From contig CADCEF010000018.1 in assembly GCA_902800365.1 (NCBI GenBank), positions 1-55,581 of the forward strand: a stretch of DNA of 55,581 bases. Reading direction: 5' to 3'. Shown here one piece after another: positions 8,834-16,859 of this stretch; the stretch's first letter is position 1; each line of letters starts with the position of its first letter. The position numbers and the translations under genes are program-made. The notes under the pieces were generated by a model. The model saw nothing but the letters and a program-made list of their open reading frames with translations. It was not told where the DNA came from and did no database searches. Origin of the DNA: an uncultured Prevotella sp. (GTDB lineage: Bacteria; Bacteroidota; Bacteroidia; Bacteroidales; Bacteroidaceae).

Positions 8834-9811
8834 TTATTCCGCCTTGGCGTAACGATTTGCGAGAGCGGTAGAGGCTATACCATAGCTGAGGCCATCACCC
8901 CAAGTAGTACCGTTGTCGCAGAAGTAGAACTTAATGTTACTAGTACCCTTCTGGACTTTACAATCGAATCCTTTACCACTTGCTGCACCACCAGTGCCCT
9001 TTACCTTACCGCCAAAAACCTTGAGAGTACCACTTTCACTTTGAATTCCACTATAATTACCAGATGTCGCATTAGATGTGCCCTCTACTTCGCCACCATA
9101 GACTTCAAAACCCCAATAGTTAAATCCTATGGCGTGATAATCAGCAGCAGTCGCAGTGAGTTTTCCGCTATACATTATGATATAGCCAAAATAGAACCCA
9201 TGATGGTCAGCACCTGTCGCTGTCGCAGTGATCTCTCCACCGTGAATATGGGTAGTCATATTTGAGGGACCTTTAATTGCGTTATCATTGCATGTTACAT
9301 TCAACTTACCAGTACCTTCCATCTGGCCATAGATATCAAGATCATAACTGGCAGCATTAAGTTGTCCGTTAATCGTCAACGTAGCGCCGTCCTGCAGAAT
9401 CAGGCTCGTATTAGCGCTCAGCGTAACTTTACCTTTGATGGTGACATTGCCAGATACGGTGTACCATCCGTCACCCCATGTAACATCAGTATCTGAGTTT
9501 GTTACAGCAGTAACACTCGCAGCTGTCTGCTTGGTGAATACTACTTTCCCGTTATACCAATCAGCCTCGTTATATTCGTTAGCAGCATAAGCCGTATTCT
9601 TCTTCACCGCCTTCACGCTCTTCACCTTCTTGTCGCCTTTGTAGGTGGCGGTAACGGTTGCACCCTCGGCAGCCTCGGCGGGAACGGTCCAGTTCTTAGC
9701 ATCTTCGGTGCCCTCCTGCAAGGTCACCTTGTACGTTGTGGGCTCTTGTGCCCATGCGCCTGTTGTTGCCGTCAACAGCAATACAAGCAAACATAGTAAT
9801 TTTTTAATCAT
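8834..9811 (-). CDS. Secreted beta-helix-like protein, first gene of the paralogue run
   Basis: 325 residues, signal peptide MIKKLLCLLVLLLTATTG then AWAQ. After an InlB-B-like first segment (TVPAEAAEGATVTATYKG), residues about 130-300 are regularly spaced short strands with Gly turns (SLILQDGATLTINGQLN, HIHGGEITATATGADHH, FEVYGGEVEGTSNATSG, LKVFGGKVKGTGG). This is the same fold as the end of the gene after it. It is closest to the promoter at 9,914 and so probably leads the transcript. No function can be assigned beyond an exported structural or binding protein. Confidence 0.65.
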   Translation of the reverse strand: MIKKLLCLLVLLLTATTGAWAQEPTTYKVTLQEGTEDAKNWTVPAEAAEGATVTATYKGDKKVKSVKAVKKNTAYAANEYNEADWYNGKVVFTKQTAASVTAVTNSDTDVTWGDGWYTVSGNVTIKGKVTLSANTSLILQDGATLTINGQLNAASYDLDIYGQMEGTGKLNVTCNDNAIKGPSNMTTHIHGGEITATATGADHHGFYFGYIIMYSGKLTATAADYHAIGFNYWGFEVYGGEVEGTSNATSGNYSGIQSESGTLKVFGGKVKGTGGAASGKGFDCKVQKGTSNIKFYFCDNGTTWGDGLSYGIASTALANRYAKAE

Positions 9812-9913
9812 AAGCTTAATAATTTAGATTGTTAATATATTATTCATTGTGAAATCGACCGTTTAGGTTTTGTGGTTTTCAGGCTGCAATAATAGTTATT
9901 AGTAATTTGGCTA

Positions 9914-9921
9914 CAAATATA
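9914..9921 (-). promoter_or_regulatory. Bacteroidota -7 box (TATATTTG)
   Basis: Exact TAnnTTTG match on the minus strand, about 100 nt upstream of the ATG at 9811. It would start the transcript of the secreted-protein run. A convincing -33 TTTG was not found. Confidence 0.55.
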
Positions 9922-9989
9922 CAAAATTTAATGATAAATTGTTTAGGTTTATTTAACTACCCCCCCGTTTTAGTATAATTTAACTTTTA

Positions 9990-10052
9990 GTGGGGTGTAG
10001 TCAAGATGACAAGGAGGTGGAGGAAAGCCGTGTTAGTCCTGTGGTCCGTTGC
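9990..10052 (-). repeat. Relic of a palindromic element with an R2 remnant
   Basis: The + strand reads an R2-like tail (GTCAAGATGACAAGGAGGTGG) shortened by decay, cited here by position 10,002-10,022. It is followed by one arm of the palindromic element, TGTTAGTCCTGTGGTCCG, to 10,052. The arrangement matches the right half of the intact composite at 12,894-13,099. The other arm is not recognisable. The arm provides the last codons and the stop of the phosphopantetheinyl transferase gene. Confidence 0.6.
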
Positions 10053-10608
10053 AGAAAGAACAAATGGTATAAATATAACTTTCTTTCTCTGTGGTGGTAT
10101 ATTTATATTTTGTGGGGTTGATAAGTGATTTTACGTCGTTGGTGATGCCGGTGCCGATGAGTTTTGCGGTAGCCTCTTTCATGGTCCACAGGCGGATGAA
10201 TGTGGCGGCAGGGTTATCGGATTTCTCAATTTCTGCTTTCTCTTCATCGTTCATCGTGTAGTTTACCAGACTGTCCTTAAACTCACGATGTGATTCTACG
10301 TCAACGCCTACGGGCTTGTCGCTGATGGCGCAGACTACGGCCTCCTTGCAGTGGCTCAGGTTGAAGTAAATCTCAGGGTGGCCCACGATGCTGGGCTTGC
10401 CATGCTCGTTGTATTCGAAGATAGGGTTGTCTGTGATGCCATATTCTTTCTGCAGACCTTGCTTCAGCAGTTGATAGGCCAGCACACAGAGTCTCTGGCC
10501 CTGTTCAAATTTAAACTTCAGGGCCTGCTCACGACGCTGTTCTGAAATATCCTTCAACGCCGCCTCCAAATCAAACTCCCAGATATTTTCGTTTATATAT
10601 ACTCCCAT
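10033..10608 (-). CDS. 4'-phosphopantetheinyl transferase superfamily protein
   Basis: 191 residues. It would transfer the phosphopantetheine arm of CoA to a carrier-protein serine in the cytoplasm. Magnesium-binding GVDVE is at 101-105, the catalytic WTMKEA at 141-146, and YFNLSHC near 81-87, all family hallmarks of the Sfp/AcpT type. The last six residues (CNGPQD) and the TAA stop are encoded by one arm of the palindromic element, read in the same frame as in recG and ispD, so the native C-terminus was probably replaced. The ATG at 10608 lies 14 nt from the next element. It could serve fatty-acid ACP or a secondary pathway. Confidence 0.88.
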   Translation of the reverse strand: MGVYINENIWEFDLEAALKDISEQRREQALKFKFEQGQRLCVLAYQLLKQGLQKEYGITDNPIFEYNEHGKPSIVGHPEIYFNLSHCKEAVVCAISDKPVGVDVESHREFKDSLVNYTMNDEEKAEIEKSDNPAATFIRLWTMKEATAKLIGTGITNDVKSLINPTKYKYTTTEKESYIYTICSFCNGPQD

Positions 10609-10621
10609 ATTTTTTATTTCA

Positions 10622-11042
10622 GCAACGGACTACAGGACTTAAGGACTTAATCTTTTAGATAAACTCGCTTATAGTCTCTTCCTTCTCCAAAGTTAAGCAG
10701 TAAACCTACTTTTAATTTAGTTATAGTAAGATAATTAATCAATTGAGCACTATGTGCTGCGTTAAGCTGTGTTACTGCTTTCAATTCTAATATAATCTTG
10801 TTGTCTACTATTAAATCAGCAATAAAATCACCAATATTATGACCTTTGTAAACCACATTCAAACGTTTCTGTCTCTCATAAGGAATACCTAACTCATCAA
10901 ATTCTATACACAAGGCATTCTCATATACAGACTCTAAATAACCTGTACCTAAGACATTCAATACATTGAAATAAGCCTTCAAAATACTACCTGATAATTC
11001 TTCGTATAACATAAAAAGTCCTTAAGTCCTGTAGTCCGTTGC
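10622..11042. mobile_element. Candidate mobile element: GxxExxY gene inside perfect 27-bp terminal inverted repeats
   Basis: The left end at 10,622-10,648 begins GCAACGGACTACAGGACT. The right end at 11,016-11,042 is its exact 27-bp complement. The 421-bp interior holds only the GxxExxY gene: its ATG (10,010-10,012 region offset, at 11,010-11,012) is 3 bp inside the right end and its TAA overlaps the left end. The same arms, brought together with a short spacer, form the solo palindromes elsewhere in the window. No flanking target duplication is obvious. An alternative is that the gene recombined into an existing palindrome. Confidence 0.65.
10647..11012 (-). CDS. GxxExxY protein (PD-(D/E)XK nuclease-like)
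   Basis: 121 residues, normal family length. The signature GYLESVY is at 24-30 (G24, E27, Y30). A PD-(D/E)XK-like core follows: D66 in IADLIVD and E77-L-K79 in IILELKAV, then QLINYL at 90-95 and the end RDYKRVYLKD. The family has no settled function and occurs in many copies in some genomes. Start and stop codons abut the two terminal inverted repeats, so it is the only cargo of the element. Codon use is more A+T-rich than in the neighbours, consistent with transfer. A nuclease or element-maintenance role is inference. Confidence 0.9.
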   Translation of the reverse strand: MLYEELSGSILKAYFNVLNVLGTGYLESVYENALCIEFDELGIPYERQKRLNVVYKGHNIGDFIADLIVDNKIILELKAVTQLNAAHSAQLINYLTITKLKVGLLLNFGEGRDYKRVYLKD

Positions 11043-11048
11043 TAAAAT

Positions 11049-12353
11049 TTACTCTAATCCAACCTCGGGGAGGGGGATTTTGCGGTTGGGGTTTTCTTTG
11101 GCTCCTAAGGTGATGAGCTCCTGGGCTTTTTGGGTTACACTCTGACGACCACTGATGAGTTTGTTGTTAGTATTGTCGTAAGCCTTCTGTACAGCCTCGA
11201 TCTTTGTACCCAGGTCATTATAACGCTGAACGAAATCGCCCAGACGATCAAGCAACTGCTCTGCAAGTCCGAACACCTTCTCTTGATTCTCAGCCTGCTG
11301 GTTCTGTACCCAAGCAATATGAATCATGTGCAGTATACCCAGCAGGTTCTGCTCACCTGTAACAAACACCTTCTTCTCGAAAGCCTCGCGCCAAAGTGTG
11401 GGGTCATTGGCCAAAGCCAACTGCAACGACGACTCAAAAGGAACAAACATAATCACAAAGTCGATTACATCACGCCCGTTCTTTACGTACTTAGAATAGT
11501 CTTTACGCGCCAGCTCATTTACATGCTGGCGCACGCTCTTGATGTGATCCTGCAGAAAGCGTTCCTTATCCTCTGGCGATTCGGCATTCACATATTTCTC
11601 GTATGCTACAAGCGAGACCTTAGAATCGATAATGGCATCCTGACCTTGAGGATAGTGCAAGATAACATCTGGCTGCATTTCCTTTCCAGTCTCGTCGTGC
11701 TTCAAGGGCTTACCCAACTCATCACGAAGTCGAGCCTGAACCTCATAGTGGATTCCCTCTGTGAGTCCCTGTGATGTGAGCAGGTCGCCAAGTATTATCT
11801 CGCCCATGTTTCCGCTAACTTTGTTGTCGCGGCGCAACACGTTGGTAAGGCTCTCGGCCTTCTCGCCCAACTGCTGAGTCTGCTGCATCATCATCAGCAT
11901 CTGCTCGCGGAACGAGGCTGAATGGGCTGCCGACTCCTTCTGGTTTTCGTTGATGGCCTTCTGCATATTAGCTATAGCATCCTTCAATGGCTGGGTGATG
12001 CCAGACATAGTCTCTGTGTTCGACTCCTTAAGCTTGGATGCACTCTGCTCAAGCAGCTGCTGAGCCATATTCTTAAATCGCGCCTCATTACGCTGCATCT
12101 CCTCGGTCATCTGCTGATGCAGAAGCTGCAACTCGCGGCTCTGTGATTCAGCCTTAGCGTGCAGGTCTCTGTTCTCGGTCTCAAGATGTTGAACACGACT
12201 GGTCTTCTCGGCCAGTTGTTCGGTTTTCATCTTCAGCTCTATATCGGCCTTACCGCCTGCAATGCGCAAAGCATCCATACGGCGATCCATCAGCAGATAG
12301 AGCACCACAGCTCCTACCGCTATACCTATTACAATATATAATGCAACCATCAT
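11049..12353 (-). CDS. rmuC: DNA recombination protein RmuC
   Basis: 434 residues, full length. An N-terminal membrane helix at about 3-22 (ALYIVIGIAVGAVVLYLL) is followed by a long coiled coil to about 175 (Gln/Glu-rich, QLLHQQMTEEMQRNEARF). The RmuC nuclease-like domain then contains GNMGEIILGDLL, PDVILHYPQGQDAIIDSK and FVPFESSLQLAL. RmuC is proposed to limit rearrangements at inverted repeats. That is noteworthy beside the palindromic elements, but the family is widespread and no link is implied. The stop lies 7 bp from the element end. Either of the two leading Met codons could start. Confidence 0.92.
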   Translation of the reverse strand: MMVALYIVIGIAVGAVVLYLLMDRRMDALRIAGGKADIELKMKTEQLAEKTSRVQHLETENRDLHAKAESQSRELQLLHQQMTEEMQRNEARFKNMAQQLLEQSASKLKESNTETMSGITQPLKDAIANMQKAINENQKESAAHSASFREQMLMMMQQTQQLGEKAESLTNVLRRDNKVSGNMGEIILGDLLTSQGLTEGIHYEVQARLRDELGKPLKHDETGKEMQPDVILHYPQGQDAIIDSKVSLVAYEKYVNAESPEDKERFLQDHIKSVRQHVNELARKDYSKYVKNGRDVIDFVIMFVPFESSLQLALANDPTLWREAFEKKVFVTGEQNLLGILHMIHIAWVQNQQAENQEKVFGLAEQLLDRLGDFVQRYNDLGTKIEAVQKAYDNTNNKLISGRQSVTQKAQELITLGAKENPNRKIPLPEVGLE

Positions 12354-12371
12354 CTTTTGTTAATTTTGCTG

Positions 12372-12379
12372 CAAAGTTA
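12372..12379 (-). promoter_or_regulatory. -7 box for rmuC (TAACTTTG)
   Basis: TAnnTTTG on the minus strand, 19 nt upstream of the rmuC ATG. It is divergent from the promoter at 12,423. Confidence 0.55.
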
Positions 12380-12422
12380 ATAAAAATCCGTATAAACCGT
12401 AACATCCATAGGAAAAAATAAC

Positions 12423-12430
12423 TATATTTG
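12423..12430 (+). promoter_or_regulatory. -7 box for the DUF4332 gene (TATATTTG)
   Basis: Exact TAnnTTTG, 44 nt upstream of the ATG at 12,474, in an A+T-rich divergent intergenic region. Confidence 0.55.
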
Positions 12431-12473
12431 CAGCAACAAATCTATTCACCATTAACTTAAAAACTTTTATATT

Positions 12474-12881
12474 ATGGATTACAAGATTATTGACATCGAA
12501 GGTGTTGGCGACGTTTACGCCGAGAAACTGATTGCTGCAGGTATCAACAAGGTTAGTGAACTGCTTGCAAAGTGTGCAGCCCCTAAGGGACGTAGGGATT
12601 TGGCAGAGGCTACTGGTATCCCCGAGAAACTGATTCTGCGCTGGACTAACCATGCAGATCTGTTCCGTGTAAATGGTGTAGGACCCCAGTTTGCTGAGTT
12701 GCTCGAGAAGGCTGGTGTTGACACCGTTAAGGAGTTCCGTCATCGTGTACCTGAGAACCTCCAGCCCAAGCTTGAGGAGATTAACGCTCAGTTCCACATC
12801 TGCGGCCGCGTTCCTGCTGTAAGCGAAATCGCAAAAATGGTAGAAGAGGCCAAGACCCTTGAACCTGTTATGACATACTAG
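12474..12881 (+). CDS. DUF4332 helix-hairpin-helix protein
   Basis: 135 residues, cytoplasmic. Two helix-hairpin-helix-type units are visible: IDIEGVGDVYAEKLIAAGI at about 6-24 and FRVNGVGPQFAELLEKAGV at about 64-82. Both have the GhG turn seen in non-specific DNA-binding HhH proteins, and the layout matches DUF4332. It is a single-gene unit with its own promoter, followed directly by a palindromic element. A nucleic-acid-binding role is likely from the fold; the pathway is unknown. Confidence 0.85.
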   Translation: MDYKIIDIEGVGDVYAEKLIAAGINKVSELLAKCAAPKGRRDLAEATGIPEKLILRWTNHADLFRVNGVGPQFAELLEKAGVDTVKEFRHRVPENLQPKLEEINAQFHICGRVPAVSEIAKMVEEAKTLEPVMTY

Positions 12882-12893
12882 TTCTTTTTATTG

Positions 12894-13099
12894 GCAACGG
12901 ACTACAGGACTTAAGGACTTTTTTCACCCTGTCATCTCGACCAACGTGGAGAGATCTCATAAATGCGCCTTTGGGCGCAAGCGGCTAAAGCCGTAGAGAT
13001 GTCTCGACTACGCTCGACATGACAAGGGGAGGTGGTTGCTCGACATGACAAGGGAAGGATGAGCGCTTAGTCAGTCCTGTTAGTCCTGTAGTCCGTTGC
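12894..13099. repeat. Palindromic element split by a nested R2 repeat
   Basis: The left arm (GCAACGGACTACAGGACT onward) is at 12,894-12,920. The complementary right arm, of the GGACTAACAGGACT type, ends at 13,099. Instead of the usual short spacer, the interior is an R2 repeat. The element lies between the stop of the DUF4332 gene and the stop of the HerA-like gene. The 226-bp gap holds nothing else. Confidence 0.75.
12930..13055. repeat. R2 structured repeat, copy 2
   Basis: The core 12,930-13,024 starts TGTCATCTCGACC and ends CTCGACATGACA, an imperfect palindrome around two hairpins (GCGCC-ttt-GGGCGC and CGGCT-aa-AGCCG). An extra right arm (CTCGACATGACAAGGG) follows. It is nested within the palindromic element. 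Confidence 0.8.
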
Positions 13100-13107
13100 T
13101 AAATTAT

Positions 13108-14688
13108 CTATTTAATAAGATTGCCGAGGATATCGCGGGTGAGTTCCTTGGTGATGGTGCGGGTGGCAGCACTCGTGGCATTCTTGGCTACGCGACCTGT
13201 GGTAGAGGTGCGCGACTTGGTCTTCTTACCTGTAACCTTATCGCTTACATAAGTGCCAAGGATGGCTGCGAATGTAGAAGTGATGGCAGTAAGAACGGCC
13301 TTTAATACCTTGCTCATCAGACCAGACTTCTTTTTCTCAGCTTTGGCTTCTGGCTTTGGAACATCTATCTCTGCCTGTTGCTGCTCAGCCTCCTGTAATT
13401 GGCGCTCAGCATCGGCCATCAGAACCTCGAAAGCACTCTCGCGGTCAATTGGCGTGTCATATTTACCGTAGATACGACTCTGCTTGATGATGTCTAATCT
13501 CTGACCCTCGGTTACGGCTCCAATCTGTGAGAGTGGGAAGAGAATCTTGGCACGCTCAACCATGTTTGGTGCTCCCTTCTCATCGAGGAAGCTTACCAAG
13601 GCCTCGCCTGTTTCTAGGTTCATAATTGCCTCGTCAGTCTTAAACTCAGGATTAGCTCTGAATGTATCGGCAGCTGTCTTTACGGCTTTCTGATCCTTTG
13701 GCGTGTAAGCTCTTAAGGCATGCTGAACACGATTACCTAACTGACCAAGAATATTCTCTGGAATATCTGTTGGACTCTGGGTGATGAAATATATACCAAC
13801 ACCCTTAGAACGGATTAATCGTATAACCTGCTCAATCTTATCGAGAAGGGCTTTTGATGTTCCTTCGAAGAGCATGTGAGCCTCGTCGAAGAAGAATACT
13901 AACTTTGGCAATGGCAGATCGCCAACCTCAGGAAGGGTAGAGTAGAGCTCAGAAAGCAACCACAACAGGAATGTAGAATATAGCTTGGGTTGCATCATCA
14001 GTTTATCGGCTGCCAATACGTTCATAATACCCTTGCCGCCCTCGGTCTGCATCAGGTCGAAGATGTCGAATGATGGCTCGCCGAAGAACTTCTCTGCTCC
14101 TTGATTCTCTAATTGTAGTAATGCCCGCTGAATGGCACCTACTGAGGCGGATGATATGTTTCCATACTTTGTGGTGTACTCCTTGGCATGCTGCGATACA
14201 TAGTCGAGCATGGCGCGCAGATCCTTCAGGTCGAGGATAAGCAATCCGCGCTCATCAGCGATGCGGAATACAATATTCAGTACACCATCTTGTGTTTCGT
14301 TAAGTTCGAGAAGGCGTGAAAGCAACTGTGGACCCATCTGCGATATTGTGGCACGCATAGGGTGACCTTGCTCGCCAAACACGTCGAAGAAACGTACAGG
14401 ACAACTCTGGAACTCGGGATTCTCAATCTGGAACTCGGGCAGGCGCTTTTCGATAAACCCGCTCATCTTTCCTACCTGCGATATTCCAGACAGGTCGCCC
14501 TTCATATCTGCCATAAAGCATGGTACACCAGCTTGGCAGAATGTCTCGGCCATAACCTGAAGGGTTACAGTCTTACCTGTACCTGTGGCTCCAGCTATCA
14601 AACCATGGCGATTGGCCATCTTTCCAGTGATACTCAATGCTCCGTTAGAGCTGTGGGCAATATATAGCCCTCTTTCCTTGTCGAACAT
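13108..14688 (-). CDS. HerA-like/DUF853 P-loop ATPase
   Basis: 526 residues from the Met at 14,688. A Met 13 codons upstream is excluded because the -7 box lies there. Walker A GATGTGKT is at 33-40, Walker B is in [12 protein letters not shown] near 270, and [10 protein letters not shown] matches the sensor region of DUF853/HerA C-terminal helicase-like proteins. The last 100 residues are Ala/Thr-rich with a hydrophobic patch ([18 protein letters not shown]) and a basic tail, so a membrane or DNA contact is possible. Cytoplasmic DNA-translocase-like ATPase; the exact substrate is not known for this family. Confidence 0.88.
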   Translation of the reverse strand: MFDKERGLYIAHSSNGALSITGKMANRHGLIAGATGTGKTVTLQVMAETFCQAGVPCFMADMKGDLSGISQVGKMSGFIEKRLPEFQIENPEFQSCPVRFFDVFGEQGHPMRATISQMGPQLLSRLLELNETQDGVLNIVFRIADERGLLILDLKDLRAMLDYVSQHAKEYTTKYGNISSASVGAIQRALLQLENQGAEKFFGEPSFDIFDLMQTEGGKGIMNVLAADKLMMQPKLYSTFLLWLLSELYSTLPEVGDLPLPKLVFFFDEAHMLFEGTSKALLDKIEQVIRLIRSKGVGIYFITQSPTDIPENILGQLGNRVQHALRAYTPKDQKAVKTAADTFRANPEFKTDEAIMNLETGEALVSFLDEKGAPNMVERAKILFPLSQIGAVTEGQRLDIIKQSRIYGKYDTPIDRESAFEVLMADAERQLQEAEQQQAEIDVPKPEAKAEKKKSGLMSKVLKAVLTAITSTFAAILGTYVSDKVTGKKTKSRTSTTGRVAKNATSAATRTITKELTRDILGNLIK

Positions 14689-14716
14689 ACTTTTTAATGT
14701 TTTTAGGTTACAGCTG

Positions 14717-14724
14717 CAAATATA
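14717..14724 (-). promoter_or_regulatory. -7 box for the HerA-like gene (TATATTTG)
   Basis: TAnnTTTG on the minus strand, 29 nt upstream of the ATG at 14,688. It directly follows the T tract of the upstream gene's terminator. It decides the start codon of the HerA-like gene. Confidence 0.65.
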
Positions 14725-14753
14725 CAAAAAATCCCGTCAACTGTGACGGGATT
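14725..14753 (-). terminator. Terminator of the M23/LysM gene
   Basis: 10-bp stem AATCCCGTCA / TGACGGGATT with a 4-nt loop, followed on the minus strand by six T. It lies 11 bp beyond the M23 stop and runs into the next promoter. Confidence 0.85.
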
Positions 14754-14764
14754 CTGTATTTTTT

Positions 14765-15700
14765 TTAGTTGTATTTCAAAATTTGTCCTGGTCTCAAGCG
14801 GATGGTCTTACCAATTCGGTTGAGTTTGCAGAGCTTATCAACTGTGGTGTGATGCTTGCGGGCAATGGCCTGCAGTGTGTCACCCTTCTTAACCTTGTGG
14901 AAGTGTACATTAGAAGATGTACGTGCGGGCGCAGCAATTGCCAACTCATCATCCTGATCGCTGTCGTTTGTAGTAACACCACCAACACCGCGCAGACGTG
15001 TGGCCTGAGCTGACTCAGAAGCATACTTGTGGCGGTTGAAGTTATAGAAGTCGCCTACAACATCCTGATTGCGGAAATCGAACATCAGAGCTGGGTTAAG
15101 AGCTACACCACAGAGACGAGTCTCGAAGTGGAGGTGAGAACCTGTGCTACGACCTGTGTTACCACCAAGTCCGATAGGCTCACCAGCCTTAACCTCCTGA
15201 TTCTCAACAACCAGGTGCTTTGACATATGGCCATAGATAGTCTCCAGACCATTGTGGTGGCGGATAACTACATACTTACCATATCCCTTTGGCTCATATT
15301 TTACGATACGGATCTTACCACTGAAAGCGGCACGGATTGTATCACCAATGTATACCTTGATATCAAGACCTTTATGCTGGCGGCCCCAACGTGATCCGAA
15401 GTTTGATGTAACAACTCGGCTGTCGGTAGGCATGTGGAAACCTCTCAGGTCGATGCGGAATGAATCGGGGAGAGTTGTTTCACGATGTGCATATACGTTG
15501 TTCCAGTCTTCGTAAAGGTCGGCTGATGGATTGTATTTCTCTTCCTGAGCGATGATTCGTTTAAGAACCATAGAATCGACCGCCTTCATTCTGCGGTCTA
15601 CTGGTGCCTGTTTGGCCAACAGATCCTGAGCGGATGCTGGAACCGCTACAAAAGCTGCAAATGCCAGAACGGCTAATTTCTTTATTTTTGTAATATTCAT
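14765..15700 (-). CDS. Periplasmic M23 peptidase with a C-terminal LysM domain
   Basis: 311 residues, Sec signal ending PASAQ. The M23 (lysostaphin-like) domain at about 85-210 keeps the zinc and catalytic residues: H109 and D113 in HKGLDIKV, GH158, and HLHFE at 189-193. It would cleave peptidoglycan cross-links. LysM at about 267-311 (VKKGDTLQAIARKHHTTV) binds glycan. The order M23 then LysM is the reverse of many NlpD proteins. Since all metal ligands are present it is likely active rather than a regulator. Single-gene unit with a promoter at 15,750 and its own terminator. Confidence 0.9.
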   Translation of the reverse strand: MNITKIKKLAVLAFAAFVAVPASAQDLLAKQAPVDRRMKAVDSMVLKRIIAQEEKYNPSADLYEDWNNVYAHRETTLPDSFRIDLRGFHMPTDSRVVTSNFGSRWGRQHKGLDIKVYIGDTIRAAFSGKIRIVKYEPKGYGKYVVIRHHNGLETIYGHMSKHLVVENQEVKAGEPIGLGGNTGRSTGSHLHFETRLCGVALNPALMFDFRNQDVVGDFYNFNRHKYASESAQATRLRGVGGVTTNDSDQDDELAIAAPARTSSNVHFHKVKKGDTLQAIARKHHTTVDKLCKLNRIGKTIRLRPGQILKYN

Positions 15701-15749
15701 ATTCTAAATTTGTATCCTTTTTAGTTGAGTTAATTTAAAAAATCCGCTG

Positions 15750-15757
15750 CAAAGGTA
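15750..15757 (-). promoter_or_regulatory. -7 box for the M23/LysM gene (TACCTTTG)
   Basis: Consensus TAnnTTTG on the minus strand, 50 nt upstream of the ATG at 15,700. Confidence 0.65.
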
Positions 15758-15828
15758 CTAATAATGAATGAAAATCCGGAAAATATTGGTGTTTTTTGTT
15801 CACTTTTAACACTTTTGCCCTCTATTTT

Positions 15829-16854
15829 TTATTTTTTCAGTTCAATATTGCCGTTAGAGTCTATTTTAGCCTGACTATGAGGAAGATCCGTTTCGCTGAG
15901 GCGTTTCATCTCCAAAGCCACACTTTTTTTCTTGTCCGTACGGGGTCCGATGCCCTTGGTCTGAAGGAAGGAATGTATCTTTCCTTTAAGGAAAGAACCG
16001 TCCTTGTTAATGCTTATTTCCACTATTGGAGCATAGCCGGAAATGCCTTTTAGATTAACGTTGTATGGTGTACAGAAATTTCCTAAACTATAGGCGATGA
16101 AGCGATTTTTGTAAACCTCTATGCCGCGAACCACATGTGGGCCATGTCCGTAAACCACATCGGCTCCATGATCAACGCAGAAGTGAGCCAATTGGCGTAA
16201 CGAACCACGATTCTCGCCAAGGAATGTCTCTGGGCCGTTGGGCAGGTGACTCTTGGTTCGTCCCTCGGCTCCGCCATGGAATGATACGATTACAAGATCG
16301 CATTTAGCTACGAGGTCATCAACGATGCGCCCAACAGTTTCCAAATCAAGATGCTTGAGTGTATAACTGTTATGACCAAAGGCACACAGACCTATTTTCA
16401 AACCTTTACGCTCGATGACGGCACTCTCTATACGTCCTTCTATACCAGAATATAGAATGCCTTGCGCATCTAATACGCTCTCAGTAGACTCGATACCCTC
16501 GATTCCGAAATCGTTTGCATGATTATTGGCCATGCTCATAAAGTCGAATCCGGCTTCTTTTAACAGATGGCCATAGCTGGTAGGGGTGCGGAAGGAATAC
16601 GAGTTGGGGCCATTGCCTTTGGTGCTCTCGCCGCCATCGCAGATGGCGCCCTCAAGATTGCCTACAGTAAGGTCTGTTCTTGTAAGAATGTCTTTTGCAT
16701 CCTTGAAAAGATATCTACCATCGTTGGCAGGAAGCATGATGCTGGGGAATGTTGTTCCCATCATCACATCGCCTGTCATTGCGATACTAAGCTCTTGAGC
16801 ATGACCTGCCATAGAGCATGTCATGAACGTGAGCAAAACAAGTTTTCTGATCAT
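15829..16854 (-). CDS. CapA family protein (PGA_cap metallophosphatase fold), secreted
   Basis: 341 residues, signal peptide ending AGHAQ. It has calcineurin-like metal motifs of the CapA group: TGDVMMG at 27-33, GNLEGAI, MANNHANDFG, VSFHGGAEG and GHGPHVVRG. The family was named from poly-gamma-glutamate capsule synthesis, but most Bacteroidota members are exported phosphoesterase-like proteins of unproven substrate. The gene starts 5 bp after the NlpC/P60 stop, so the two are co-transcribed from 17,447. A wall or capsule role is inferred from that partner. Confidence 0.85.
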   Translation of the reverse strand: MIRKLVLLTFMTCSMAGHAQELSIAMTGDVMMGTTFPSIMLPANDGRYLFKDAKDILTRTDLTVGNLEGAICDGGESTKGNGPNSYSFRTPTSYGHLLKEAGFDFMSMANNHANDFGIEGIESTESVLDAQGILYSGIEGRIESAVIERKGLKIGLCAFGHNSYTLKHLDLETVGRIVDDLVAKCDLVIVSFHGGAEGRTKSHLPNGPETFLGENRGSLRQLAHFCVDHGADVVYGHGPHVVRGIEVYKNRFIAYSLGNFCTPYNVNLKGISGYAPIVEISINKDGSFLKGKIHSFLQTKGIGPRTDKKKSVALEMKRLSETDLPHSQAKIDSNGNIELKK

Positions 16855-16859
16855 ATGAT

